From Pseudomonadales bacterium (GTDB lineage: Bacteria > Pseudomonadota > Gammaproteobacteria > Pseudomonadales > Pseudohongiellaceae), in assembly GCA_022827425.1 (NCBI GenBank), contig JAJDSZ010000033.1:1-54800 (forward strand): a stretch of DNA of 54,800 nt, read 5' to 3'. This document shows positions 1-8,655 of this stretch, in pieces. Positions within the stretch are counted from its first letter, which is position 1. The number at the start of each line of letters is the position of its first letter. The notes under the pieces were generated by a model. That model saw nothing but the letters and a program-made list of their open reading frames with translations. It had not been told where the DNA came from and searched no databases. The position numbers and the translations under genes are program-made.

Positions 1-938
1 ACGCCGATCTCCGCATAGGTGCGGCCGCTCAGTTCCCGCCCCATCATGAACGTTATGACACGGGTCAGGTCGGTCTGATAGGCGAGCACTTGCAGGTCGA
101 ACATCAACTTCGCGTGCTCTTCGTATGTGTCGGGCACGCCCGACGGCTGCGTCACTTCGGGCAGGTCGCGGCCGCTTTGCGCCTCGGCCATCTGGATCCG
201 CCGCTCGACGTCGCGAACGGCGTCGAGATACTGATCGAGCCTGGCGCGGTCGCCGGCCCCGACTTCCCGGTTCAGTTCGGCCACGCGTTCGGTCAGGGAG
301 TCGAGCAGGCTGCGGTCCTTGCGGATGCGCTGGAGCCGCACTTGCGGGTCGGTGGTGCCGATGTCGCCGAAGAGCCGCTCGAACACCAGCCGCGGATTGG
401 TTTCCATCGGCAGTGGCGTGTTCGCGTCGCGCCAGGCGATGGTGCTCGTGTACATGCAACTGAAGCCGATGTCGCAGGAACCGAAAACGTCGTTTTCGTC
501 GAGCGCGAGTTCGAGCGAACCGAGTTGGGTTTCCCGGCCGAACCGGCGCGCCACGAGCTGGTCGATCGAAACCGCGGCCTGGAGATCGTTCTCGGTGCGG
601 GCCGGGGTCGCTCCGGTGAGAAAGCGGGTCGAGGCGCTGGCGTGGACGCCGGCGTTGCTCGCCACGCCGTTGAGTCCGGTCAACACCAGCATGCGGTCGC
701 GGTAAGCGGCCATGGGCTGCAGGATCCGGGTGAGCTCGAAATCCGCCCCTTCGGCGGCGGGAGTCCAGGCTTTCATCGCCATGCCGTTGGGCACATAGAC
801 CACGCCTAGCCGGCTAACCGTTTGCGGCCCGGTGTTGCCGAGCGCCGGCGTCATGCTGTCGAGCAGCGGCAGCGCCAGGCTCGCGCCGAGACCCCGCAGC
901 ATCGTGCGCCGTGAGAGTTTCTTTTTCAGAATGATCAT
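1..938 (-). CDS. DUF1552 domain protein, 3' end beyond the window
   Basis: About 312 codons are visible; the gene runs leftward off the window edge. It starts MIILKKKLSRRTMLRG, a twin-arginine, Tat-like leader followed by a hydrophobic GASLALPLLDSM stretch, which is typical of DUF1552 proteins. The body contains VVYVPNGMAMKAWTP and a later LTGLNGVASNAGVHASA segment, also typical of the family. The ATG overlaps the stop of the upstream DUF1592 gene by 4 bp (ATGA), so the two are translationally coupled. DUF1552 and DUF1592 genes are regularly paired in Planctomycetes, Myxobacteria and some marine Gammaproteobacteria. Biochemical function is unknown; the leader suggests export. Family assignment is confident, function is not. 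Confidence 0.85.
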   Translation of the reverse strand, partial: MIILKKKLSRRTMLRGLGASLALPLLDSMTPALGNTGPQTVSRLGVVYVPNGMAMKAWTPAAEGADFELTRILQPMAAYRDRMLVLTGLNGVASNAGVHASASTRFLTGATPARTENDLQAAVSIDQLVARRFGRETQLGSLELALDENDVFGSCDIGFSCMYTSTIAWRDANTPLPMETNPRLVFERLFGDIGTTDPQVRLQRIRKDRSLLDSLTERVAELNREVGAGDRARLDQYLDAVRDVERRIQMAEAQSGRDLPEVTQPSGVPDTYEEHAKLMFDLQVLAYQTDLTRVITFMMGRELSGRTYAEIG

Positions 939-3400
939 GATCCTGTTCTCCGCATCTGGAACGGGGCGCTTTCGATCACGCCCATTATCACCGATGACCA
1001 GCGATAGTCGTCCGCTTCCGCATCGCGAACTATGGAACGCACCGTGGGCATGTCATGGTACTCCAGACCCCGCCCGAGGGCATAGGTCATCAGTTTCTCG
1101 GTAACAGCGCCGACGAAGTCGCCGGGCTTGTCGAGCAGCAGGTTCGCGAGCCCGTTGGGGCCGCTGAATTCGGCGCCGCCGGGAATCGCCCCGGAAGCGT
1201 CGATAATCTCGCCGGCGAAGCGCTCGCGCCATTTGCCCACGGCGTCGTAATTCTCCAATGAGAATCCAATGGGGTCCATGGCGGCGTGACACGAGCGGCA
1301 GGCGGGATTTTCCCGATGCTGGGCCATCGCTTCGCGCATGCTCAGTACTTTTCCTTCCGCGTTCGCTTCCTCGAGCGCCGGCACATTGGGCGGCGGCTCG
1401 GGCGGCGGCGCACCGAGGAGGTTTTCCAGCACGAACTTGCCGCGCAACACCACCGAAGTGCGATTCGGATAGGAAGTCACCGTCAGCAGGCTGCCGTGGC
1501 CGAGCAGTCCGCCGCGCTGGCCGCCGTCGAGCGTGACCTTGCGGAAGCGATTGCCGTAAATGCCGGGGATTCCATAGTGCCGGGCGAGCCTTTCGTTCAG
1601 GTAGGTGTAATCGGCGCTGAGCAATTCGAGCATGCTGCGGTCGGTGCGAATCTGTTCGTCGAGGAACAGTTGCGTCTCGCGTTTGAATGCCTCGCGCAGG
1701 TTTTCGTCGAATTCGGGAAAGCCCGCAGGCAAGGGGTAATGGCTGTCGAGATTGCGCAGATAGAGCCATTGTCCAACGAAGTTCTCGAGAAAGGCGTTTG
1801 CCTTCGGGTCGGCCATCATGCGCCGCACCTGGCTTTCGAGCATGCCGGGCTCGCGCAATTCCCCGCGTGCGGCCAGATCGAGCAATTCGTCGTCGGGAAT
1901 GCTGCTCCAGAGGAAAAAGGACAGCCGGGAAGCAAGTTCGAGATCGCTGATGGCATAGACGGCGCCGGGTTCGGCGTCGGCGGGATCCTGTTCGATGCGG
2001 AACAGGAAGTCGGGAGACACCAGCACTCTCTCCAGCGCGAACTGGATTCCGGTATCGAATCCGCCTTCGCGGCGGCCGGCTTCGTAGAATTCGTACAGTT
2101 CCGCCAGATCGCGCTCGCTCGCGGGGCGGCGGTAGGCGCGTTGCGCCAGCGTGCCGAGTATTTCCCGGGCGCAGGCCGGTTCTTCGTCGGCGCTCGCCGG
2201 GCGGCAGGTGAAGATGCGTTGGCGGCTCGGCGTCTCGCCCGGACCGGCTACCGACAAGGGTCCTTCGATCGAGATGCTGCCGAGGCTGGGATTGGCGTCC
2301 GGCAACTCGGTCACCGCCAGGTGATAGCCGAACAGCCGCGGCTGCAAAATACCCTCGGGTTCCCAGGTCTCGCGGGGAAAAGTCGCCGCGATGACGCGCG
2401 GGCCGGCTTCCACCGAAACCTCGATTTCGAAGCCTTCCTCCGCCAGCGCCATCATGAATTCTTCCCAGTCGTCGCTGCCGCGGATGTTGCCCGCGAAACT
2501 GTACGGCGCCGGCGTGCCGGGCGCGTCGCCGCCGAAGGCGAATGATTCGAGCTGCGCGCCGTCGAGACTGACTTCGATCTCATGGGGCGCGTCGTAACCG
2601 CGCACGAAATCGACGTAATTGGTCTGCAACTTGACCGTGATGCGATACTCGCCGTTGACCGGAAAGTTATGCTCGAACGCGGCCCCGCCGCGAGAGCCGA
2701 AAGGCAATTCCTCGCTGAGCCGAGCGTCCTGGATCAGGTTCAGCGGCACTTCATAGGTCTTGATGGCGGCCGCCCGCGGCGCCGCGCCCACGGCCAGTTC
2801 CGCCACTTTGTGCGCCGCGGAAACGTATCGTTCCATCAGGGCCGGCGACAGCGACAGCACTTCGGCGTTATTGTCGAAGCCGTGCTGATCGGGCGGGTCG
2901 GGCGGAATCAGTTCGGCGACTTCGATGTCGAGGTCGAGCAGGTCGCGCACGGCGTTGCGGTACTCGGTCTGATTCAGGCGATGGAAAGCTTCGGTGCGGC
3001 CGGGATCGATCCGCGCCGCCGCTACCCGGTCGAGTTCGGCTTCGAGCCAGTTGCGGAATCCGTCGTAACTCGCCTTGTCGGGGCGGGGATTCTCCGGGGG
3101 CGGCATCACTCCCACCCGCAACTTGCGCACGACTTCCTCCCACAGCGCGGGATTGGCCGACACGTCGGCTACATCCTCGGTGTCGAGGGTCAGGCCAAGG
3201 TCGCGAAGCTGCGCAAAGAGTTGCGATTCGCCCGGCGTGACAGGCAGGTTGACGATCGCCTGGTTGTGGCAGGTGACGCAATACCGGTCGAGCAGCGCCC
3301 GTTGCGCGCTCGCATCGCCGGGAGCTTCGCCAGCCAGCAGCGCTCCGGAAGCCCAGACGCCAATGCAGACTGCAAGCGGTTTGATCATGCTCATGCCCAA
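935..3400 (-). CDS. DUF1592/DUF1588/DUF1585 multidomain protein with cytochrome c-type haem motif
   Basis: 821 aa. A short hydrophobic leader (residues 7-24) is followed by a CVTCH haem-binding motif at 41-45. Then come the family domains in the usual order: DUF1587 (about 140-205, starting RLNQTEYRNAVRDLL), DUF1595 (about 410-475), DUF1592 (about 485-615), DUF1588 (about 630-735, with a second CRSCH motif) and DUF1585 (about 745-815). These proteins are often called planctomycete-type cytochrome c proteins. They are predicted to be exported and redox active, but no reaction is established. Three in-frame ATGs at 3400, 3394 and 3388 compete as starts; the first is used here. It is coupled to the DUF1552 gene, suggesting a joint role. 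Confidence 0.88.
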   Translation of the reverse strand: MGMSMIKPLAVCIGVWASGALLAGEAPGDASAQRALLDRYCVTCHNQAIVNLPVTPGESQLFAQLRDLGLTLDTEDVADVSANPALWEEVVRKLRVGVMPPPENPRPDKASYDGFRNWLEAELDRVAAARIDPGRTEAFHRLNQTEYRNAVRDLLDLDIEVAELIPPDPPDQHGFDNNAEVLSLSPALMERYVSAAHKVAELAVGAAPRAAAIKTYEVPLNLIQDARLSEELPFGSRGGAAFEHNFPVNGEYRITVKLQTNYVDFVRGYDAPHEIEVSLDGAQLESFAFGGDAPGTPAPYSFAGNIRGSDDWEEFMMALAEEGFEIEVSVEAGPRVIAATFPRETWEPEGILQPRLFGYHLAVTELPDANPSLGSISIEGPLSVAGPGETPSRQRIFTCRPASADEEPACAREILGTLAQRAYRRPASERDLAELYEFYEAGRREGGFDTGIQFALERVLVSPDFLFRIEQDPADAEPGAVYAISDLELASRLSFFLWSSIPDDELLDLAARGELREPGMLESQVRRMMADPKANAFLENFVGQWLYLRNLDSHYPLPAGFPEFDENLREAFKRETQLFLDEQIRTDRSMLELLSADYTYLNERLARHYGIPGIYGNRFRKVTLDGGQRGGLLGHGSLLTVTSYPNRTSVVLRGKFVLENLLGAPPPEPPPNVPALEEANAEGKVLSMREAMAQHRENPACRSCHAAMDPIGFSLENYDAVGKWRERFAGEIIDASGAIPGGAEFSGPNGLANLLLDKPGDFVGAVTEKLMTYALGRGLEYHDMPTVRSIVRDAEADDYRWSSVIMGVIESAPFQMRRTGS

Positions 3401-3504
3401 ACGATACCTGCCCGTTTTCCGGCAATGCCATTGCCAAGTCCCGTCAAGAATAGCATTGCTCTAAAAGATGAGGAACAAAAACCATGCCGGGCCAAACACC
3501 GCTA

Positions 3505-3663
3505 GGGAAGCTCTGATTAAGTCAGAGTTTCCCTGCGGCACATGGAAGTGCCGCCGAATTCGATGGCGCAAGCCATTGAATTCGTGAGCAAAACAAAACC
3601 ACGCTTTTGTTTTGCGACAATGAAAAATTCCATGGATGGAATTTTTCAGAGAGTACCTAGGTA
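3505..3663. repeat. Chain of five hairpins plus a palindrome
   Basis: Consecutive inverted repeats sit almost end to end: 3505-3533 (GGGAA and CTCTGA arms), 3535-3554 (7-bp GCGGCAC stem), 3555-3584 (CGAATTC and ATGGC arms), 3588-3615 (11-bp A/T-rich stem), 3621-3648 (perfect 12-bp stem, 4-nt loop) and the 10-bp palindrome TACCTAGGTA at 3654-3663. No gene is convincing here; ORFs crossing it are by-products of the symmetry. It could be a structured RNA, a REP/MITE-like mobile unit or a regulatory region. The symmetry is read directly; function is unknown. Confidence 0.8.
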
Positions 3664-3970
3664 TCTGCGATTCAGAATTGAAATTGTTCAGGTGCTGGTG
3701 CGGGGGCATGTACCTGGAACTGAATGAATTGGTTTATGCTTACGGCCCGACCCGACCATGGTGGAAAGACCGTATATCAGCAAACACCGGAAAAGTCTTC
3801 CCAGGCTCTCAAGGGCCTGAATGCGAAGATGGAGGCATCCAACAACATGGGCCAGCCCTGCATGGTGGGCAAGCTTTTCCGCCAGCGCACGGCGAATCGA
3901 GCCGCCGGGGAATGGGTGCCCGCCTTGGGCGATGGCCTGAATTCTGACTTTTCGCGGAAATGAGGGGCAA
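3664..3970. other. Gene-free stretch upstream of nhaA
   Basis: Together with the hairpin chain this makes a gap of about 570 bases between the DUF1592 gene and nhaA. Short ORFs exist (for example 3724-3963 on the plus strand) but none shows a recognisable family or a clear ribosome binding site. The gap presumably carries the nhaA promoter and leader; no sigma-70 elements could be picked with confidence. Confidence 0.4.
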
Positions 3971-5179
3971 ATGACGGAACAGCGAATCGACGCGAACGGG
4001 GTATTCGGAATGCTGAAGGAGTTCCTGCGGCTTGAAATTGCCGCGGGCTTTCTGCTGTTCGGCGCCGCCGTGCTGGGGCTGGTGCTGGCCAACAGTCCGC
4101 TATCGAGTTACTACGCGGCCCTGCTCGACACCACCATGGTGGTCCAGATCGGCGCCCTCGCCGTGAACAAGCCCTTCCTGCTCTGGATCAACGACGGGCT
4201 GATGGCGATTTTCTTCTTCCTCATCGGGCTTGAGGTCAAGCGGGAAGTGCTGGAGGGGGAACTGTCCTCGCCGGAACAGATTGTCCTGCCCGCGCTTGGC
4301 GCCCTTGGCGGCATATCGGCGCCGGCGCTGATCTACGGTTGGCTGAACTGGGGCGATTCCGTGGCGATGAGCGGCTGGGCCGTGGCGAGCGCCACCGACA
4401 TCGCCTTCGCCCTCGGAGTATTGAGCCTGTTCGGCAGCCGGGTACCGGCCTCCCTGAAAGTGTTTCTGCTGACGCTGGCGATTTTCGACGATCTCGCCGC
4501 AATCCTCGTCATCGCCATTTTCTACGCGGGAGACCTGTCCCTGGCGAACCTGGGGATTGCCGCGGCGATACTCGCCTGCGCCGTGCTGGCCAACCGGCTG
4601 GGCGTGATGCGGGTCTCGGCGTATGTGATTATCGGCGTGGCCCTGTGGGTCGCGGTGCTCAAATCCGGCGTGCACGCCACCCTGGCCGGGGTGCTCATCG
4701 CCTTCTGCATTCCCCTTGGCAAAGGGGAGCGATCACCGCTGAAAGACGTGGAGAAAGACCTGCACACGCCGGTGGCGTACTTCATCCTGCCGCTGTTCGC
4801 ATTCGCCAATGCGGGCCTTTCGCTGGTCGGCCTGGGCCTTGACGATCTGTCGCACCCGGTTACCCTGGGGGTCATCGGCGGTCTGCTGCTTGGTAATCCC
4901 ATCGGCATACTGCTGTTCACCGGCGTTGGCGTCGCGCTTGGCCTGACCCGGCTGCCGGCCGGGGTGAACTGGCTGCAAATGGCGGGGGCGGCTTTCATCT
5001 GCGGAATCGGCTTCACCATGAGCCTGTTCATTGCCGGGCTTGCCTTTGAACATGCCGGGGGCGCCTATTACGACCGGGTTCGGCTGGGTATTCTGGCCGG
5101 CTCCGCCCTGGCGGCGCTGGCGGGTTGCCTGGCCCTGGGATTGAGTGCGGGCCGATCCGGCGAAGTGCCATCGGCTTGA
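3971..5179 (+). CDS. nhaA: Na+/H+ antiporter NhaA
   Basis: 402 aa, close to the family length, with about 12 hydrophobic segments. NhaA exchanges cytoplasmic Na+ (or Li+) for external protons across the inner membrane and supports salt and alkaline pH tolerance. The ion-binding aspartate pair is visible as D173-D174 in LAIFDDLAA, matching D163/D164 of the E. coli protein. The upstream TDIAFALG motif holds D143, the counterpart of D133. GLEVKREVLEGEL follows the second membrane segment as in other NhaA proteins. It is monocistronic; the start is an ATG shortly after a GAGGGGCAA purine stretch. Confident assignment. Confidence 0.96.
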   Translation: MTEQRIDANGVFGMLKEFLRLEIAAGFLLFGAAVLGLVLANSPLSSYYAALLDTTMVVQIGALAVNKPFLLWINDGLMAIFFFLIGLEVKREVLEGELSSPEQIVLPALGALGGISAPALIYGWLNWGDSVAMSGWAVASATDIAFALGVLSLFGSRVPASLKVFLLTLAIFDDLAAILVIAIFYAGDLSLANLGIAAAILACAVLANRLGVMRVSAYVIIGVALWVAVLKSGVHATLAGVLIAFCIPLGKGERSPLKDVEKDLHTPVAYFILPLFAFANAGLSLVGLGLDDLSHPVTLGVIGGLLLGNPIGILLFTGVGVALGLTRLPAGVNWLQMAGAAFICGIGFTMSLFIAGLAFEHAGGAYYDRVRLGILAGSALAALAGCLALGLSAGRSGEVPSA

Positions 5180-5330
5180 GATTCTGCGACTGCGCTTCGC
5201 TCCGCGCAGAATGACGGAAGGGGGGCTTCGCTTCGTGCGGGATAACGGAGGGAGGGACTGTGCTTTGCGCGGGATGCGAGTGGGACGGGAGTGGCTTCGC
5301 CTGGAATGACGGAACAGTGTTTTGCGCCAT
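5177..5330. repeat. Interspersed degenerate repeat cluster downstream of nhaA
   Basis: It begins with an inverted repeat, ATTCTGCG at 5181-5188 and CGCAGAAT at 5205-5212. Several degenerate units follow, each built on a GCTTCGC core and ending near AATGACGGAA or GGGATAACGGA. A shorter copy begins with the same TGAGATTCTGCGACT text after the ROK kinase gene at 24921. This looks like a short non-autonomous interspersed repeat family located just after stop codons. It may also act as a weak terminator for nhaA. Confidence 0.6.
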
Positions 5331-5429
5331 ATGGAAATTATTGTGAGGATTCCGCGACACTTGCCGACATAAGTTGATGTTGGGCATTATTAGGGCAAAC
5401 CATAACGGCTTGTAACAAGGAACCGGATT

Positions 5430-6326
5430 TTGTTTGTTCCGCGACTTGCGATTCTGACGCTGATACTTGCGGCCGCATTCCACGCCGCGCAGGCGCAAAC
5501 CCTGCGCGGCTCAAGCGATTCGGTGCAACGCCAGCACAGCGTCGCCGTACAGGATGGATTCGAGTTTATCGAGACCGGCAGTCAGATTGCGAGCCTGGTT
5601 GACAGCGGCACATTGCTGCGGGTGCGCGAAAACCGCAATATCGTGTTGCACCAGGTGTCCTATCCCTATGCGCTGCCGGCAACAAAGCTCCTGCTGGAGA
5701 GATTGGGCGGCCAGTACCGCCGGGCCTGCGGCGAAAAGCTTACGGTGACCTCGCTGCTGCGGCCCATGGACCAGCAGCCGGCGAATGCGTCGAGCCGCTC
5801 GGTTCATCCGGCGGGAATGGCCTTTGATTTGCGGATTCCCTCCCGGGGCAGATGCCGCGCCTGGCTGCAGCAGACCTTGCTGTCCCTAGAGGGTTCCGGT
5901 GTGCTCGACGTCACCCGGGAACGCTATCCGCCGCATTACCACGTGGCGGTGTTTTCCGACCCATACATGGATTACGTGGCGAGGCTGACCAATTCCACCC
6001 GGGAATACTTCGTGCGCCGGGGCGACACCCTCAGCGGCATCGCCTCTTCCGCTGGCGTCACCGTGGCCCAGTTGCGCGAAGTGAACGGCATCACCGGTGA
6101 TTTCATCAATGCAGGCCAGCAGTTGCTGATCCCCACCACCACAGTGGCAAACGCCACCGCGACGATCGAAAAAGTATCCTACAAGGTCCGCCGCGGCGAT
6201 ACGCTTTGGCACATCGCCAGACGCTTCAATACCAGCGTGAACCGGATCAGGAGCCAGAACGGCCTCACCAGCGACTTGTTAGCCATCAATCAGGTGCTGC
6301 AGATCACGCCCGGCGGTTCGAGCTGA
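5430..6326 (+). CDS. Exported DUF5715-like protein with two LysM domains
   Basis: 298 aa, reading from a TTG start preceded by AAGGA at suitable spacing. Residues 1-23 form a signal peptide ending AAQAQ. The central part (about 30-185) contains VHPAGMAFDLR and PPHYHVAVF, with histidines arranged as in DUF5715 and M15-like peptidase domains. Two LysM repeats follow (about 190-236 and 247-294), each with the (V/F)RRGDTL signature that binds peptidoglycan. It is therefore likely a periplasmic cell-wall-associated protein, possibly a hydrolase or a structural binder. The catalytic role is inference; the LysM domains and export signal are clear. It lies alone between nhaA and an SDR gene. Confidence 0.85.
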   Translation: MFVPRLAILTLILAAAFHAAQAQTLRGSSDSVQRQHSVAVQDGFEFIETGSQIASLVDSGTLLRVRENRNIVLHQVSYPYALPATKLLLERLGGQYRRACGEKLTVTSLLRPMDQQPANASSRSVHPAGMAFDLRIPSRGRCRAWLQQTLLSLEGSGVLDVTRERYPPHYHVAVFSDPYMDYVARLTNSTREYFVRRGDTLSGIASSAGVTVAQLREVNGITGDFINAGQQLLIPTTTVANATATIEKVSYKVRRGDTLWHIARRFNTSVNRIRSQNGLTSDLLAINQVLQITPGGSS

Positions 6327-6373
6327 ACGGATCATAGTGCAGGATTTTTCAGGAAACTACCAGGGCGCAAGAA

Positions 6374-7261
6374 ATGAATCTGAACGGAAAATCCGCCGTG
6401 GTGACCGGCGGCGGCAATGGCATTGGCAGGGCGATTTGTCTGGCCCTGGCCGGTGAAGGCGTCAATGTCGCGGTTGCCGATATCGAGGCGGACGCGGCGC
6501 GCGGGGTGGCGGGCGAAGCCGCGGAGCTTGGCGTCCAGGCGATCGGCGTCGCGACGGATGTCACCGACGAGGCCAGCGTCGCCGCGTTGGCCGACGCGGC
6601 CTGGGAAGCTTTCGGCTCGGTGGAAATTCTGGTAAACAACGCCGGCGTCGCCCAGACTTCGATGCCGCTGGCGCAAACCAGCGCGCAAGACCTGGATTGG
6701 ATCTTCGCGGTCAACGTGGGCGGGGCGATGAATGGCGTCCGGGTGTTCACGCCGCGCTTCCTCGCCTCCGGCGGCCCCTGCCATATCGTCAATACCGCGT
6801 CGGAACATGCTCTCGGCGTGCCCCATCTCGGCGGCGGGTTGTACACCGCTTCCAAGCACGCCCTGCTTGGGCTGTCCGACGTGCTGCGCCGGGAGCTGCC
6901 GGACCGCGTCACGGTGAGCGTGCTTTGCCCCGGAATCGTGGAGTCCACGCTCTGGCGCGCCTCGGAACGGCGTCAGGAAACTTTCGGCGGCGCCAGCCCC
7001 GCCCCGGAAATGGCCGGCGCCTTCATGAGCCAGGTCGGCATGCCCGCGGAAGAAGTCGCCGGCGCGGCCGTCGAAGGCATCCGCCAGGGCCGATTCTTCA
7101 TCGTCACCCATCCCCACGCGGTGAAATTCGCGCAATCGCGCTGGGAGGAAATCGGCCGGGCCTTCGCCGAGCAGGCGCCGCGCCGGGAAGGCGACGAACG
7201 GTACGACCTCGAACCCATCATGCAGCGGATCCTCGCCGAAAGGAGCCCATCCGATGGGTAG
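6374..7261 (+). CDS. Short-chain dehydrogenase/reductase (SDR)
   Basis: 295 aa classical-type SDR. The NAD(P) Rossmann motif TGGGNGIG is at residues 11-18, NNAG at about 88-91, and the catalytic set is S143, Y157 and K161 (YTASK). D37 at the end of the second beta strand (VAVADIE) favours NAD(H) over NADP(H). The substrate cannot be told; the C-terminal extension past 250 is longer than in minimal SDRs. The gene is convergent with the P450 gene, 2 bp apart, so the two are not co-transcribed, but the pairing suggests work on the same type of alcohol or terpenoid/steroid substrate. That link is inference. Confidence 0.92.
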   Translation: MNLNGKSAVVTGGGNGIGRAICLALAGEGVNVAVADIEADAARGVAGEAAELGVQAIGVATDVTDEASVAALADAAWEAFGSVEILVNNAGVAQTSMPLAQTSAQDLDWIFAVNVGGAMNGVRVFTPRFLASGGPCHIVNTASEHALGVPHLGGGLYTASKHALLGLSDVLRRELPDRVTVSVLCPGIVESTLWRASERRQETFGGASPAPEMAGAFMSQVGMPAEEVAGAAVEGIRQGRFFIVTHPHAVKFAQSRWEEIGRAFAEQAPRREGDERYDLEPIMQRILAERSPSDG

Positions 7262-7263
7262 AC

Positions 7264-8511
7264 TCAGGCGGCGGCCTCCGGGGTGAACGCCACCGGCATG
7301 CGGATCACCGCGTTGAACCAGATGCTGCGGAGCATTTCCGTCTCGCCGTCCGGGCGGATATCGGGAATGCGGGTGTAAATCTCCTTCAGCAGCGCCTGGA
7401 GCTGGTAGCGCGCGAGCCGGGCGCCGAGACAGACATGGGGCCCGGTGCCGAACGCCAGGTGCTTGTTCGCGTTCTCGCGGGTAATGTCGAAGCGGTGCGG
7501 GTCGTCGAATACCGCGGGGTCGCGGTTGGCGGCGGGATAGGAGAGATAGATCTTGTCGCCCTTCGCGACCGCCTGTCCGTTGATCTCGGTGTCTTCCGTC
7601 ACCGTGCGGCGGAACTTGATTACCGGCGGCGAGTAGCGCAACACTTCTTCGACGGCGTTGGGAAGATACCGGTCCAGATCGCTCATGAGCAATTCGAACT
7701 GATCCGGATGCTCGCCCATCAGGCGCAGGAAGTGGACCGTGGTGTTGCGCGTGGTTTCGTGTCCGGCGATGGAGAGGGTCAGGAAGAACATGCCCAGCGA
7801 GTCTTCCGGCAGCTTCGCGCCGTCGACTTCGCCATGGGCCAGACGGCTCATCATGGAATTGTCGGGATTGGCGAGCTTTTCCTTCGCCACCTGCTTGCCG
7901 ATTTCGAGCAGCGCCAGGGGCGCGGAATTGTCGGCGTCGGCGCGGTCTGGATTTTCCGTGTCCGCCGCCTGGTTGCCCAGGGTGAACACGGTTTCGTACA
8001 TGTCTTCGGGTACGCCGAGCAACTTGCAGAAGGTGTAGACCGGCAGTTTCGAGGCCACGTCGAACACGAATTCGCATTCCCCCCGGCCGGCGACTGAATC
8101 GACGATGGCCTTCGCCACCTCGTCGATTTCCGGTCGGAACGCCGCGAGTTCAGCGGCGGAAAAAGGCGGCAGCACGAGTTTCTTCACCGCCAGGTGGTCT
8201 TTCGGCTTCATGCCCATGATATTCGCCCGCTGGTGGGCGAGCTGCTCGGGTTCCAGGTCCCAGATTGTCGGGCCGCCTTCCCAGGAGGAAAACAGCTCCT
8301 GGTTGCGCGACACTTCGGTGATGTCCCGATGGGTGGTAAGCACCCAGAATCCATGGGTCAGGGAAGCGCCGGGCTGGGGATTGCGGTAGCTGTCCACCGG
8401 CGGATTCCAGTGCACGGGATCGTTCTCGCGCCAGGCGTCGAAAAGATGATGCGGCGGGCCGGCGCGGGAGGGAATCAGGTCGGGGTCGATGAGGTTGTCT
8501 GCAACTGGCAT
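7264..8511 (-). CDS. Cytochrome P450 monooxygenase
   Basis: 415 aa soluble bacterial P450. The I-helix oxygen-activation motif AGHETT is present, the ExxR motif appears as EEVLR, and the haem-ligand loop AFGTGPHVCLG places the proximal cysteine at residue 361. Its length and the motif set fit bacterial class I enzymes that take electrons from a ferredoxin. No ferredoxin or reductase gene is adjacent. Wording such as IMGMKPKDHLAVKKLVLPPF resembles steroid- or terpene-hydroxylating CYPs, but the substrate is not readable. It is divergent from the small membrane protein genes that follow, with about 144 bp between. Confidence 0.95.
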   Translation of the reverse strand: MPVADNLIDPDLIPSRAGPPHHLFDAWRENDPVHWNPPVDSYRNPQPGASLTHGFWVLTTHRDITEVSRNQELFSSWEGGPTIWDLEPEQLAHQRANIMGMKPKDHLAVKKLVLPPFSAAELAAFRPEIDEVAKAIVDSVAGRGECEFVFDVASKLPVYTFCKLLGVPEDMYETVFTLGNQAADTENPDRADADNSAPLALLEIGKQVAKEKLANPDNSMMSRLAHGEVDGAKLPEDSLGMFFLTLSIAGHETTRNTTVHFLRLMGEHPDQFELLMSDLDRYLPNAVEEVLRYSPPVIKFRRTVTEDTEINGQAVAKGDKIYLSYPAANRDPAVFDDPHRFDITRENANKHLAFGTGPHVCLGARLARYQLQALLKEIYTRIPDIRPDGETEMLRSIWFNAVIRMPVAFTPEAAA

Positions 8512-8655
8512 GGCGGGTCTCCTTGCGCCTGATGGTTCAAGCCTTGGGAGTATACATGGGCATTCTCAATTTTGGGGAGAGCCCGGCAAATCTCCGCTTT
8601 CATCCCGGGCGAAAAATCCTTACTCTGGCGGCTTTGGCAACCGGACATGCCCTGA

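Noticed and set aside
3461-3727. ORFs on both strands over the hairpin chain
   Set aside because: They mirror the inverted repeats, lack ribosome binding sites and match no family.
3724-3963. 79-codon plus-strand ORF just before nhaA
   Set aside because: No family, no clear ribosome binding site; left as unassigned leader sequence.
5028-5498. 156-codon minus-strand ORF with HSARSEAQS-type peptide
   Set aside because: This peptide is a known by-product of translated interspersed repeats, not a protein.
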